A stretch of 64,000 nucleotides of DNA from Candidatus Enterococcus murrayae. GTDB taxonomy: Bacteria; Bacillota; Bacilli; Lactobacillales; Enterococcaceae. The stretch spans positions 92,214 to 156,213 of the forward strand of contig NZ_JAFLVR010000018.1 of assembly GCF_017315985.1 (NCBI RefSeq), read 5' to 3'. A model generated the notes under the pieces. That model made no database searches. It had not been told where the DNA came from and saw nothing but the letters and a program-made list of their open reading frames with translations. The translations under genes were made by a program, and so were the position numbers. This document shows, piece by piece, positions 17,609 to 27,023 of this stretch. The stretch's first letter is position 1; every line of letters begins with the position of its first letter.

Positions 17609-18280
17609 ATGGAAAAAATTTCAATTGCAATTGATGGTCCGGCATCTTCAGGAAAGAGTACAGTAGCTAAGATTCTAGCAAGAGACTTTGATTTTATTTA
17701 TGTTGATACTGGTGCGATGTATCGTGCTATTACTTTCTTAGCAATCAAATATCAGGTCGCATTTTCAGACGAGTCAGCTTTAGCTGAACTGACAAAAAAA
17801 TATCCAATTACTTTCAAACAATCTGTTCATGGACAGCTAGTATTTGCGAATGGTGAAGAGATTACTCAGGCGATTCGTCAGCCCGATGTAACTGCAGCTG
17901 TATCAGAAGTTTCCGCTCATGCTAAAGTTAGAAACGAATTGGTGGAAGCGCAGCGTCAGTTGGCTGAAGCAGGCGGAATCGTAATGGACGGGCGAGATAT
18001 TGGTACAACAGTCTTACCAGAAGCGGAAGTAAAAATTTTCTTAGTAGCAAGTGTCGAAGAACGAGCACAACGCCGATACAAAGAAAATCAAGAAAAGGGA
18101 ATCGATATGGACTTTGAAGCAATTAAAGAGGCTATTGCAAAGCGTGATTATTTAGATTCGCATCGCAGTGTTTCTCCGCTTGTACAGGCTGCAGATGCTC
18201 AATTGGTGGATACGACGGGAATGTCGATCGATCAGGTAGTAACGAAGATTAAAGAGGTTATATGTTCAAAAGGTTTCTAA
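17609..18280 (+). CDS. cmk: cytidylate kinase
   Basis: Phosphorylates CMP and dCMP with ATP in pyrimidine nucleotide recycling. 223 residues. The P-loop [12 protein letters not shown] (residues 7-18), the nucleotide-binding DTGAMYRA, the [14 protein letters not shown] segment and the lid [12 protein letters not shown] are all present. AAAAGAGGC precedes the ATG. It is placed between the LysM surface protein and rpsA, the usual cmk-rpsA neighbourhood, though a terminator-like hairpin separates it from rpsA. Confidence 0.96.
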   Translation: MEKISIAIDGPASSGKSTVAKILARDFDFIYVDTGAMYRAITFLAIKYQVAFSDESALAELTKKYPITFKQSVHGQLVFANGEEITQAIRQPDVTAAVSEVSAHAKVRNELVEAQRQLAEAGGIVMDGRDIGTTVLPEAEVKIFLVASVEERAQRRYKENQEKGIDMDFEAIKEAIAKRDYLDSHRSVSPLVQAADAQLVDTTGMSIDQVVTKIKEVICSKGF

Positions 18281-18298
18281 ATTTTGGATAAAATCGAT

Positions 18299-18356
18299 AA
18301 ATAAAGCGAATTTCTTTCGATTTTTTAGAAAAAAAGAAGAAATCGCTTTATTTTTC
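18299..18356 (+). terminator. terminator between cmk and rpsA
   Basis: AATAAAGCGA and following TTTCTTTC pair with GAAGAAAT and CGCTTTATT, followed by TTTTTC. Long imperfect hairpin. Confidence 0.65.
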
Positions 18357-18426
18357 ATGTGGATTACTCTAAAATAGAATATGTAGTGTATTTTACGTAG
18401 AATTGTTGGTAAGGAGGACAAACGAC

Positions 18427-19644
18427 ATGACAGAATTAGAACAAAATTCGATGGACAACGAAAATGTTTCCATGGAAGCAGCAATGGAAAGTGTGCATGA
18501 AGTTCAAGTTGGCGATATTGTTAAAGGTGAGGTGCTCGCCTTAGAAGATAAACAAGTTATCGTTGGTATTGAAGGTGCAGGGGTGGAAGGTGTAGTTCCT
18601 GCTAAAGAGCTTTCAACATTACCTGTTGAAGATATCAATGAAGAAGTCAAGGTTGGCGATATTCTTGATTTAGTCGTTATCTCTTCTATCGGAAAAGACA
18701 AAGAAAATGGTAGTTATCTCCTTTCTAAACGTCGCTTGGATGCGAAGAAAGTTTGGGAGGACATCGAAAAGGATTTCCAAGATGGAAAAATTATCGAAGC
18801 ACCGGTAACTAGCAGTGTTAAAGGTGGTTTAGTCGTTGACGTGGGCGTACGTGGTTTTGTGCCAGCATCAATGATTGATGATCATTTTGTTGATGATTTT
18901 TCAGCTTATACTGGAAAGACATTGAAATTCAAAATTATTGAAATCGAACCTTCTGAGAATCGTTTGATTCTATCCCATAAAGCAGTTGTTGAAGCTGAAA
19001 AAGCAGAGAAGAAAAAAGAAATTTTAGCAGATTTATATGAAGGCCAAGTAATTAAAGGCCAAGTTGCTCGTTTAACAGACTTCGGTGCCTTTATTGATCT
19101 TGGTGGTATTGACGGTTTGGTTCACGTATCAGAAATTTCTCATAGTCATGTGGCGAAACCATCAGATGTTTTGACTGTTGGCGATGAAGTAGAAGTTCAA
19201 GTCCTCTCTGTTGATCCGGAAAAGGAACGTATCTCATTATCAATCAAAGCGAATCTCCCTGGACCTTGGACAGATATCGAGGAAAAAGCAGCACCAGGTT
19301 CTGTACTCGAAGGAACTGTGAAGCGATTGACTAGTTTTGGTGCTTTCGTTGAGATTTTTCCTGGAGTAGAAGGTTTAGTTCACATTTCTCAAATTTCTCA
19401 TAAACATATTGCTACACCACACGAAGTTTTGCATGAAGGGGATCAAGTAAAAGTAAAAGTATTAGAAGTTCATCCTGAAGATCATCGTGTGGCACTTTCA
19501 ATCAAGGTGTTGGAAGAGAAACCTGAGGAAACTAAATCAGAACCTGTGGAAGAAGAATCCTATGAATTGCCTGAAGAAAATACTGGTTTTACTATGGGCG
19601 ACATCTTGGGCGACGCTTTAAGTGATGAAACAGAAGAAGAATAA
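18427..19644 (+). CDS. rpsA: ribosomal protein S1 homologue
   Basis: 405-residue RNA-binding protein with four S1 domains in tandem, the reduced form of low-GC Gram-positives. Domain starts are visible at VGDIVKGEVLALEDKQ, then GKIIEAPVTSSVKGG, GQVIKGQVARLTDFGAFIDL and GSVLEGTVKRLTSFGAFVE; the last two are the best conserved. The C-terminus is acidic. The role is mRNA binding and translation initiation or RNA stability. I chose the ATG at 18427, 8 bases after AAGGAGG; a TTG at 18403 would put the ribosome site inside the gene. Confidence 0.94.
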   Translation: MTELEQNSMDNENVSMEAAMESVHEVQVGDIVKGEVLALEDKQVIVGIEGAGVEGVVPAKELSTLPVEDINEEVKVGDILDLVVISSIGKDKENGSYLLSKRRLDAKKVWEDIEKDFQDGKIIEAPVTSSVKGGLVVDVGVRGFVPASMIDDHFVDDFSAYTGKTLKFKIIEIEPSENRLILSHKAVVEAEKAEKKKEILADLYEGQVIKGQVARLTDFGAFIDLGGIDGLVHVSEISHSHVAKPSDVLTVGDEVEVQVLSVDPEKERISLSIKANLPGPWTDIEEKAAPGSVLEGTVKRLTSFGAFVEIFPGVEGLVHISQISHKHIATPHEVLHEGDQVKVKVLEVHPEDHRVALSIKVLEEKPEETKSEPVEEESYELPEENTGFTMGDILGDALSDETEEE

Positions 19645-19653
19645 TTATCCATT

Positions 19654-19681
19654 AAAGACGTGCGTGAGCACGTCTTTTTTT
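19654..19681 (+). terminator. rpsA terminator
   Basis: AAAGACGTGC pairs with GCACGTCTTT around GTGA, followed by further T residues. Confidence 0.9.
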
Positions 19682-20093
19682 GCCTAAATCGAAGGAGAAA
19701 TTTGCGTTATTTGCTGGAACGGTGAACTGACTAGAGCCACAAAGTGTAATTTTATTATTATTTACTAGATGAAAATGGCTCCTTCTCTTGCAAGAAGAAG
19801 TTTTCTTAGTTAAACTAAGGAGAATTTGAAAAAAGAATGCAGCCGTTAGTTCTACCTTCTGCTTTTGAAAAAAATAGTAGAAGAGTATGTAATTGAATCT
19901 AAATAGATTTTGTGGAGATTTATTAAAATAATTTGAAATTATCCTGGTTTTACAGTTTGTTTTAACAGATGACGGGAGTTTTGTTACTGATCTTCTAAAG
20001 GAACGTACTAAATATTAGGATAGATACTGTGAGCATCGGGCTCAATTTTTTTGAAAAAATTTAATACATTAATTAGAAACGGGGAGTTAAGTT
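19682..20093 (+). other. 412-base gene-free stretch before der
   Basis: No open frame of note. It contains a perfect 7-pair palindrome CTTAGTTAAACTAAG near 19804-19818, AT-rich spacers, and a small terminator-like hairpin TGAGC/GCTCA followed by ATTTTTTT at 20030-20052, about 40 bases before der. That hairpin could end a short untranslated RNA or attenuate der. No riboswitch, T-box or RNase P signature was found. Confidence 0.5.
20030..20052 (+). terminator. possible small terminator upstream of der
   Basis: TGAGC ATCGG GCTCA followed by a seven-T run; a short 5-pair stem, so weak. Confidence 0.35.
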
Positions 20094-21404
20094 ATGTCAA
20101 ATCCTACAATTGCGATTGTTGGTCGACCAAATGTCGGAAAATCAACATTGTTTAACCGAATTGCTGGCGAACGTATATCGATCGTAGAAGATACACCAGG
20201 GGTAACTCGCGATCGGATCTATGCAAAGGGTGAATGGTTGGACCATGAATTTTCGATCATTGATACTGGTGGAATTGATGTTGGTGACGAGCCTTTTATG
20301 GAACAAATCAAACAACAAGCTCAAATTGCGATTGATGAAGCAGATGTTATTTTGCTTGTTGCAAGTGGAAAAGAAGGTGTTACTGACGCAGATGAAGCAG
20401 TTGCTAAGATTTTATACAGAAGTAAAAAACCAATAATCTTAATGGTGAATAAAGTAGATAATCCCGAAATGCGCAATGATATTTATGAGTTTTATTCTTT
20501 AGGATTAGGAGAACCATATCCTGTTTCAGGCAGTCATGGATTAGGTCTGGGGGATGTTCTAGACGAAGCAGTCAAACATTTTCCTACAGATAATGGGGAA
20601 GATGAAGATGAATCAATCAAGTTTAGTTTGATTGGTCGTCCGAATGTGGGCAAATCATCATTGATAAATGCAATTTTAGGGGAAGATCGGGTAATTGTAT
20701 CAGATATCGAAGGAACTACACGGGATGCGATTGATACAAAGTTTGTTGGTGATAATGGCCAAGAATTTACGATGATTGATACGGCTGGAATGCGAAAACG
20801 CGGTAAGGTTTATGAAAATACAGAGAAATATTCTGTAATGCGTGCTATGCGTGCAATTGATCGATCTGACGTTGTTTTGGTCGTGTTAAACGGCGAGGAA
20901 GGGATTCGTGAACAAGACAAGCGAATAGCTGGTTATGCTCATGAGGCTGGACGAGGCGTAATCATAGTGGTCAACAAATGGGATTTAGTCAAAAAAGATA
21001 CCAATACAATGAAAGAATTTGAAGAAGAAATTCGCGATGAATTTTCTTATTTAGATTACGCACCAATCGTATTTGTTTCAGCAATGACTAAACAACGGTT
21101 GAATAAAATTCCAATAATGATTGAAGAAGTCAGCATGAATCAAAATTTAAGAATCCCTTCTTCTATTTTGAACGATATTATCATGGATGCAGTTGCGATT
21201 AATCCAACACCTACTGATAGAGGAAAAAGGCTGAAGATTTTTTATGCGACTCAAGTTGCTGTAAAACCACCGACATTTGTAGTATTTGTTAACGAAGAAG
21301 AGCTAATGCATTTTTCTTATGCACGTTTTTTAGAAAATCAAATTCGCAAAGCTTTTGAGTTTGAAGGTACGCCGATAAAAATAATCGCCCGTAGGAGAAA
21401 ATAA
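20094..21404 (+). CDS. der: ribosome biogenesis GTPase Der (EngA)
   Basis: Tandem GTPase needed for late 50S subunit assembly. The first G domain has GRPNVGKST (about 9-17), DTPG, DTGG and NKVD; the second has GRPNVGKSS (about 181-189), DTAGM and NKWD. The C-terminal KH-like domain follows from about residue 350 ([15 protein letters not shown]). 436 residues, standard. GGGGAG lies 7 bases before the ATG. The order rpsA-der-hup is shared with Bacilli. Confidence 0.96.
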   Translation: MSNPTIAIVGRPNVGKSTLFNRIAGERISIVEDTPGVTRDRIYAKGEWLDHEFSIIDTGGIDVGDEPFMEQIKQQAQIAIDEADVILLVASGKEGVTDADEAVAKILYRSKKPIILMVNKVDNPEMRNDIYEFYSLGLGEPYPVSGSHGLGLGDVLDEAVKHFPTDNGEDEDESIKFSLIGRPNVGKSSLINAILGEDRVIVSDIEGTTRDAIDTKFVGDNGQEFTMIDTAGMRKRGKVYENTEKYSVMRAMRAIDRSDVVLVVLNGEEGIREQDKRIAGYAHEAGRGVIIVVNKWDLVKKDTNTMKEFEEEIRDEFSYLDYAPIVFVSAMTKQRLNKIPIMIEEVSMNQNLRIPSSILNDIIMDAVAINPTPTDRGKRLKIFYATQVAVKPPTFVVFVNEEELMHFSYARFLENQIRKAFEFEGTPIKIIARRRK

Positions 21405-21632
21405 GGTATTTTATCATACTTTTATTTTGGTGACAACAGATTTCTCTGAATGATAAAACAACCATGAATTTTATGCCATTAATTGCTAAAAACCTTGCTA
21501 ACACAAGGTTCTTATGCTATCGTTATAACAGAATATTGACCAAATCAATATTTCTTAGCTGATGACTGGACCACTCAGTTATCAGTCGATGTTTACACAT
21601 CATTACTCATTTCTCAGGAGGTGAATTCATTC

Positions 21633-21908
21633 ATGGCAAACAAAGCAGAATTGATCGAAAAAGTTGCAGCAGCTACTGACTTAACTAAGAAAGACGCTAC
21701 AGCTGCTGTCGATGCTGTATTTTCAACTATCCAAGACGCATTAGCTGAAGGTGAAAAAGTTCAGTTGATCGGCTTCGGTAACTTTGAAGTACGTGAACGT
21801 GCGGCCCGTAAAGGACGTAACCCACAAACTGGTGAAGAAATCGAAATTCCAGCAAGCAAAGTACCTGCATTTAAACCAGGTAAAGCGCTAAAAGACGCAG
21901 TTAAATAA
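21633..21908 (+). CDS. hup: DNA-binding protein HU
   Basis: 91-residue histone-like dimer that bends and compacts DNA. The sequence begins [12 protein letters not shown] and includes [18 protein letters not shown] at the arm base and the beta-arm [11 protein letters not shown], with the proline that intercalates into DNA. I chose the ATG at 21633, 10 bases after AGGAGG; an upstream GTG at 21621 lies within that site. It has a long leader with hairpins at 21489-21509 and 21533-21554 and its own terminator. Codon use is strongly biased to preferred codons, suggesting high expression. Confidence 0.96.
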   Translation: MANKAELIEKVAAATDLTKKDATAAVDAVFSTIQDALAEGEKVQLIGFGNFEVRERAARKGRNPQTGEEIEIPASKVPAFKPGKALKDAVK

Positions 21909-21919
21909 TTTTTGCTGCT

Positions 21920-21956
21920 AAAACCGTTATGACTTTATAGTCATAACGGTTTTTTG
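21920..21956 (+). terminator. hup terminator
   Basis: AAAACCGTTATGAC pairs with its complement around TTTAT, ending in TTTTTT. Confidence 0.92.
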
Positions 21957-22172
21957 TCTGAAAAATAGAAATAGATATTTCTGATGTTTATTTCTACGTT
22001 CGTTGGCTATTTCATCTAAATTATAACTTAATTTTTATTTTACGAAAGGCTTTACATACGATAAAATGGAGTAGAGCGTTTTACTTTTTTGTTTTATCCG
22101 CATAGTGAACTTATAGAAAATGGTATACTGATTAATATAAAAATTTTTAGAAAGAAGAAGGAAGGTGAAGCG

Positions 22173-22895
22173 ATGTCAAAGGAACGACTTTTCTACGCCA
22201 AGAAAAATGATTCTTGGCATTCATATGATTTTCTTAGGCAAAGACAAAATGATCCTAGGTGGCGACAGGCCTTTTTAGAAGCAGATGCATTGCTAGAGCA
22301 GGAAGATAAAAAAAGGAAACGTCGCAACTTTATAATATTACTGGTATCAGTTCCGTTGTTATTGATCATCGTATTGGTTGGGTTGTATTTTTATGGATCT
22401 TCAGATGAAGAGATTATTCCAAAGCGAGAAGTAAGTTTGAATAACTCTACTTCAATCTCTTCTACGATAACAGATGCCTCCGAAACAATTGATACATCAA
22501 GTGTTGGACAGGTATTGACAACGCCGTGGGGAGAGCAGGTGACTGTTTTGCGAGTCTTGTCAAACGGAGAACGGGTTATTAAAGAAGGATATTCGCCTTC
22601 AGATTTGAATGGTGACGGTTTGCTGACTTTTGAAGAGTTATCAAAAGTAGAAGAGCAGGCGAACCAAGGAAATCAACAACAATATCAGCAACAAACGCCG
22701 CAGCAAGGTCAGAACTATCAGCAAGAACAATATGATCAACAACAAACACCACAGCAGAGCCAAAATAATCAACAACAGACACCTCAGGAAAATCAACAGC
22801 AGGGTGTGCCAAATCAATCTAATTTGCAGCAAGCTCCTTCAAATCATGATGGAGAATCAACTCATAATCAACAAAATGCTCCGCAAAGTCACTAA
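22173..22895 (+). CDS. membrane-anchored Q-rich surface protein with EF-hand loop
   Basis: 240 residues, function unknown. N-terminal 50 residues are charged and cytosolic; one membrane helix lies at 53-74. Outside: a Ser/Thr-rich spacer (88-112), a small domain (114-142), then a textbook EF-hand calcium loop at 144-155 with D144, N146, D148, G149, T152 and E155, followed by a helix-like segment. The last 75 residues are Gln-rich with imperfect repeats of QQTPQQ. I chose the ATG at 22173, close after GGAAGGTG; a longer frame to 22089 has no site. It lies between hup and the AroB-like gene. No sorting signal is present. It may bind calcium at the cell surface; this is inference from the loop. 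Confidence 0.72.
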   Translation: MSKERLFYAKKNDSWHSYDFLRQRQNDPRWRQAFLEADALLEQEDKKRKRRNFIILLVSVPLLLIIVLVGLYFYGSSDEEIIPKREVSLNNSTSISSTITDASETIDTSSVGQVLTTPWGEQVTVLRVLSNGERVIKEGYSPSDLNGDGLLTFEELSKVEEQANQGNQQQYQQQTPQQGQNYQQEQYDQQQTPQQSQNNQQQTPQENQQQGVPNQSNLQQAPSNHDGESTHNQQNAPQSH

Positions 22896-22994
22896 ATGAA
22901 CAGAACTAAATTAGTATTGAATTTGCAACTAATTAATTTTAAAATCCGGATTCTTTTTTTATTCTTATAATAATGAAAGAGAAATGTCTTACAG

Positions 22995-23027
22995 CCTTTC
23001 GCAGATTTGTTGCGAGAGGTTTTTTTG
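22995..23027 (+). terminator. terminator after Q-rich protein
   Basis: CCTTTCGCA pairs with TGCGAGAGG (one mismatch), followed by a seven-T run. Confidence 0.75.
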
Positions 23028-23059
23028 TAGTATAAAATAAAGAAAACGGGGTGACTGTG

Positions 23060-24112
23060 ATGGAAGTATTGTATCGAAATAAGCAAAATGAGACCTTGAT
23101 CATTTATGGGGAAACTGTCGCTTCAATGATGCGCAAAAAGAATTTGCAAAATAAACAAATTCTTTTTTGTGGAAATCAGCGTTATTATGATTTATTCGCA
23201 GAAAAACTGCGTCAATTTATTCCGAAAACTAGTTCTCATGATTGGTTTATTACACCTAATAATCGCTACTGCAATACGATGGAAAATTTTCAAGAATTGA
23301 TTCACTTTCTTGATCGTTTCAGTCGACAAAAAGAAACGATTTTTCTTGGAATTGGAAATGAGGGGGCTCTTGAACTGCTAGGATTTACTCATCATGTATC
23401 GAATTTTCAAGCAGAATTGTGTTTTTTGCCCGTTTCATTACGATCATTCGCCCAGAGTTTATCATTTGTTGATCAGATTGTCTCAGACAAAAATTTAATG
23501 ACAGTAATGGAGATTGAAGAAGTACCACGAAATATTTTGTTTGATCATACTTTGGCGGATCAGCAAAAAACTGGGAAAATGGTCGATCTTTTAACATTGA
23601 TTAATTGTGGGATCGTTTGTGACTACACATTTCTGCAAAATTTGTATGTGAATTTTCCAACGCGTGATGCTTTATTGCAACATTCTTTTTCGGCTTTTAG
23701 TGAAACACTTATTAATTTTTATCAGGAAAATAGTAGACAGCTTCGTCGCTTTGGAAAAACCTTTGAGAAAGCTTTCTTTCAAACAGAGAATGGTTCACTA
23801 TTGTCAAGCAGTATGAAGACGATGTTTGGCCTGCTTTTTGAACTAGCTTGGAATGTAATAGCAAGCGATCTTCATTTCAATTTCAAAAATTTTATGATAT
23901 GGTTGGTGCGATTAGGGTTTCCTATTACGATACCTGAAGGAATCTCATTAGCTGATTATGGTCAGCAAGTGATTGCTTTAGCAAAGGAAAAACCTTTAGA
24001 TGGGCTAATCCAAATCGGCGTGGTTGGTACAAGTAAAATACCGACTCAAAAAGAGTTACTTCGAACGTTTGAAATGTATCAAAAAATAGTAACAGAGATC
24101 AGGGGAGAATAG
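23060..24112 (+). CDS. AroB-fold (3-dehydroquinate synthase-like) protein lacking metal ligands
   Basis: 350 residues. By eye it aligns over its length with 3-dehydroquinate synthase: an N-terminal nucleotide-binding half with IFLGIGNEGA where AroB has ALGGGVVGD, and a helical C-terminal half. There FGKTFEKA (231-238) stands for the AroB FGHTLGHA, and the GFPITIP segment (286-292) matches GYPTAIP. The zinc-binding His of GHTxGH is Lys233, the Glu of AEVVK is lost (LTLIN), and the HGD/HGE His is absent. It is therefore probably not an active synthase. It is followed directly by the TPR gene and ypiB; in Bacillus the aro cluster also lies before ypiA-ypiB. Start ATG 23060 follows GGGGTG. Real function unknown. 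Confidence 0.6.
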   Translation: MEVLYRNKQNETLIIYGETVASMMRKKNLQNKQILFCGNQRYYDLFAEKLRQFIPKTSSHDWFITPNNRYCNTMENFQELIHFLDRFSRQKETIFLGIGNEGALELLGFTHHVSNFQAELCFLPVSLRSFAQSLSFVDQIVSDKNLMTVMEIEEVPRNILFDHTLADQQKTGKMVDLLTLINCGIVCDYTFLQNLYVNFPTRDALLQHSFSAFSETLINFYQENSRQLRRFGKTFEKAFFQTENGSLLSSSMKTMFGLLFELAWNVIASDLHFNFKNFMIWLVRLGFPITIPEGISLADYGQQVIALAKEKPLDGLIQIGVVGTSKIPTQKELLRTFEMYQKIVTEIRGE

Positions 24113-25360
24113 ATGTCAAGTTATAGTGAAAAAATGCTTTCAGCATTGAGGAACGAGAATTTAACAGAAGCAAATCGGATGTTGGAAGAGGCATTAAGGA
24201 AGGATGAACCGGAAATCTTAGCTAGTTTGGCTGAAGAGTTGCAAAGCTTAGGGTTTCTAGAAGAAGCAAAGCGTATTTTGGAAAAACTATTGAAAGATTT
24301 TCCTGAAGAAGATATCTTTTATCTTTCATTAGCCGAAATTGCTATTGAAAATGACGATATTGATGGTGCCTTTGAGTACTTAGAAAGAATCCAGCCTGAA
24401 AGTGAAAATTATTTAGAGAGTCTATTAGTAATAGCTGATCTGTATCAAGTTTTAGGGATTCCAGAAGTCAGTGAAGCAAAACTGTTACAAGCAAAAACCA
24501 TTGCCCCGGAGGAGCCGCTGATTACTTTTGCTTTGGCGGAATTACATTTTTCTGCTAACCAGTTAGGGGAAGCAATCAACGATTACAGTCTGCTTCAGAA
24601 GCAAGGGCTAGAGGAAATCGCCAATATTTCCATCGATGAAAGAATCGGAGCGGCCTATAGCATGATGGGGGGCTTTGAAGAAGCTATCCCATTCTTGGAA
24701 CGGGCGTTAGAAAAGGAACGTACCGCTGATCGTTTATTCCAAATAGGTTTTATTTATTACCAATTACACGATCATCAGAAAGCCATCAATTATTTACAAG
24801 AATTGATTACTCTTGACCCGCAATATCAAAGTGGCTATTACTATCTTGCCGATAGTTTGAAAGAAGAGGAGCTACTTGAGGAGGCATTGGTTGCTGCTGA
24901 GGAAGGGATCAAAGAGAATCCTTATCAAGTGGAATTGTTGCACTTAGCCTCCGAAATTGCGTATCGACTTCGTGATAGCAAAAAGGCAGAGGAACTGTTA
25001 GTACAAGCACTTGATTCCGGGGATAAAACTGATGAAACTTTGTTGACGTTAAGTAATCTCTACCTCAATGAAGAGCAGCCAGACAAAGCTATCGAAATGA
25101 TTAGTCAGATGGATGAAGAAGATAATCCTTATGCTTCATGGAATTTGGCACAAGCCTATAATGAATTAGAAGATTTCAATGCTGCCCGTACTTTTTATAA
25201 GCAGGCCTACGAAGATTTGGCTCATGAACCGGATTTTTTAAAGTCTTATGGTCTATTTTTGCGCGAGGATGGTCAATTAGAGTCTGCAAGAGCTATTCTT
25301 ACGAGTTATTTACAACTAGAACCTAGTGATTTAGAAGTACAGTCATTATTAGAAGAATAG
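24113..25360 (+). CDS. tetratricopeptide-repeat protein, YpiA-like
   Basis: 415-residue soluble scaffold made almost wholly of TPR helical pairs, for example EEAKRILEKLLKDFPEED, EEAIPFLERALEKERT and QKAINYLQELITLDPQYQ; about ten to eleven repeats can be seen. No enzyme motif, signal peptide or membrane segment. Strongly acidic. It begins immediately after the stop of the AroB-like gene (ATAGATG) behind GGGGAG and ends 13 bases before ypiB, so the three are co-transcribed. Homologues named YpiA precede ypiB in Bacillus. Partners are unknown. Confidence 0.85.
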   Translation: MSSYSEKMLSALRNENLTEANRMLEEALRKDEPEILASLAEELQSLGFLEEAKRILEKLLKDFPEEDIFYLSLAEIAIENDDIDGAFEYLERIQPESENYLESLLVIADLYQVLGIPEVSEAKLLQAKTIAPEEPLITFALAELHFSANQLGEAINDYSLLQKQGLEEIANISIDERIGAAYSMMGGFEEAIPFLERALEKERTADRLFQIGFIYYQLHDHQKAINYLQELITLDPQYQSGYYYLADSLKEEELLEEALVAAEEGIKENPYQVELLHLASEIAYRLRDSKKAEELLVQALDSGDKTDETLLTLSNLYLNEEQPDKAIEMISQMDEEDNPYASWNLAQAYNELEDFNAARTFYKQAYEDLAHEPDFLKSYGLFLREDGQLESARAILTSYLQLEPSDLEVQSLLEE

Positions 25361-25373
25361 AGAGGTGAGAAAA

Positions 25374-25919
25374 ATGATCGATGTAGGTGAAAAACGTGAA
25401 TTTCTCGTATGGTTGATCAATAATGTAAGCTTTCAACGCCGCGAAGTGATTTGGATTTTGAATTACTTAATTAATCATGAAGCAATTTTACGAAATGTCC
25501 ATATTGTAGAGCAAGCCTTGGAAACAAAGAGAGGATTGGTTTTTCGGGATATTACTCAGCGTGAAGAGCCGATGATGTTCTCAATCGAAGGGCATCAATT
25601 TTCCAACAGTGACCAAATTTTTCATGAAATTCGTCTGCATTGGCAACAGCCCTTATATTTGGAGTGTGTTTTTCCGAACTCTTGGCAAAACGCTCAATAT
25701 TTATCGGTACTCGAAGACAATCCTGCACTCTCTTGGAATGATAACGTTAGTGAAGAGATTGTGACAGAGGTTGAAAACTATTTGAAGTTTCAGGAACAAG
25801 AAGCACAAGTTGATTTATTGAAAAAACAAATTGATATGGCTTTAGAAGACGGCGACAAAGAAGCATTTCTAATTTTGTCAGATGAATTAAACAGGCTAAA
25901 ATTAACGTTACATGAATAA
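25374..25919 (+). CDS. ypiB: YpiB family protein (UPF0302)
   Basis: 181 residues. The N-terminal part (GEKREFLVWLINNVSFQRREVIWILNYL) is the UPF0302 signature; the C-terminus is a charged helix ending in a short helical IDEAL-like segment (LLKKQIDMALEDGDKEAFLILSDEL), typical of YpiB. Function not established in general. I chose the ATG at 25374 because AGAGGTGAG lies just upstream; a GTG at 25365 sits in that site. It ends in a bidirectional terminator shared with yitT. Confidence 0.85.
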   Translation: MIDVGEKREFLVWLINNVSFQRREVIWILNYLINHEAILRNVHIVEQALETKRGLVFRDITQREEPMMFSIEGHQFSNSDQIFHEIRLHWQQPLYLECVFPNSWQNAQYLSVLEDNPALSWNDNVSEEIVTEVENYLKFQEQEAQVDLLKKQIDMALEDGDKEAFLILSDELNRLKLTLHE

Positions 25920-25920
25920 A

Positions 25921-25964
25921 AAATACCGCAGACAATGGTTTATTTTTGTCTGCGGTATTTTTTT
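25921..25964. terminator. bidirectional terminator between ypiB and yitT
   Basis: AAATACCGCAGACAA pairs with TTGTCTGCGGTATTT, with A and T tracts on either side. It overlaps the end of yitT. Confidence 0.92.
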
Positions 25965-26853
25965 AATTGCTTCGCTTTAAAGTAAACCTACGACGTTGCG
26001 GCCTCAAATAGGTAAAACCTTCACCTTCAACGTCATGTACATTACTGATCAATATGAAGGCTTTTTCGTCCACAGAGTGGATGATTTTTTTAACTTCATT
26101 AATTTCCTGTTGAGAAACTACGATATATACAATGCGTTTTAGCTCTGAAGAGAAGCCTCCCTCTCCATGAAGATAGGTAACTCCACGTTCTAAATGTGCC
26201 ATCAATAACTCTGCGATTACATTGCTCTCATTAGAGATGATCATCACACCCTTAGCTGCATATCCTCCAGATGAAAGCATATCAACTACTTTACTAAATA
26301 CAAAAGATACGATCAACGTATACATCATTCGTTTCAAATCTAAATAGGTCAGCGAGCAAATCAAAACGATAATATCAAAAACCAGTAATGATTTTCCCAT
26401 TGTAAAACCTATCTTTTGCTCTAAAATTCGAGCGATAACATCTGCTCCACCTGTCGTTCCGCCATTCCGATAAACCAAACCGCTTCCAAATCCAGCAAAT
26501 AAACCAGCTAGAATAGACACGATAAACAAATCATGATCAAGGTTGATTTGTAGAGGAATTCTCTGCCAGATCCATAAAAAGACAGATAAGCAAACGGTTC
26601 CTAAAATTGTGTAGTAGAATGATCGTTTACCCAAAATTTTTCCACCAATTAAAATCAATGGAATATTAATAATCAATGTTGTATAAGCAGGATCAATGCC
26701 AAAAAGAGCTCGAATGATCAAGGTAATACCAGTGACCCCACCTTCAGCTAAGTGATTCGCAATATTCAAATAAACAAGACCAAATGCATAAATGGCTGTT
26801 CCTACCACAATAAAAAGAATTTCCTTGATCCGTGTAGACATAGTCGTTTCCAT
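25963..26853 (-). CDS. YitT family membrane protein (DUF161 + DUF2179)
   Basis: 296 residues: about five to six membrane segments with the motifs YLNIANHLAEGGVTGIT and YRNGGTTGGADVIARI typical of YitT proteins, then a C-terminal cytosolic DUF2179 domain (SNESNVIAELLMAHLERGVTYLHGEG). Transport or signalling role not known. The ATG at 26853 lies 7 bases from AGGAGG; upstream codons to 26886 are probably untranslated. It is a single gene, divergent from the MazG-like gene and convergent with ypiB. Confidence 0.9.
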   Translation of the reverse strand: METTMSTRIKEILFIVVGTAIYAFGLVYLNIANHLAEGGVTGITLIIRALFGIDPAYTTLIINIPLILIGGKILGKRSFYYTILGTVCLSVFLWIWQRIPLQINLDHDLFIVSILAGLFAGFGSGLVYRNGGTTGGADVIARILEQKIGFTMGKSLLVFDIIVLICSLTYLDLKRMMYTLIVSFVFSKVVDMLSSGGYAAKGVMIISNESNVIAELLMAHLERGVTYLHGEGGFSSELKRIVYIVVSQQEINEVKKIIHSVDEKAFILISNVHDVEGEGFTYLRPQRRRFTLKRSN

Positions 26854-27023
26854 ACGACACCTCCTGAGATTTATTGGATAAAACAAACTTAGTCAAGAAA
26901 CTGATCAGACCTTCGTCACAATCAAATTTAGTCCTCAATCAACATAGCATGAATTTAAGATAGTTACAACAACATGATAGGAAACAAATCTGTTTTTTGA
27001 TAAGATAGGTTTGAGGTGGTTTG

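Noticed and set aside
18403..18426. Longer start (TTG 18403) for rpsA
   Set aside because: It would translate the AAGGAGG ribosome site that serves the ATG at 18427.
22660..22880. Tandem CAACAA-type repeats considered as a CRISPR or DNA repeat array
   Set aside because: In-frame low-complexity coding for Gln, no spacers of even length and no cas genes.
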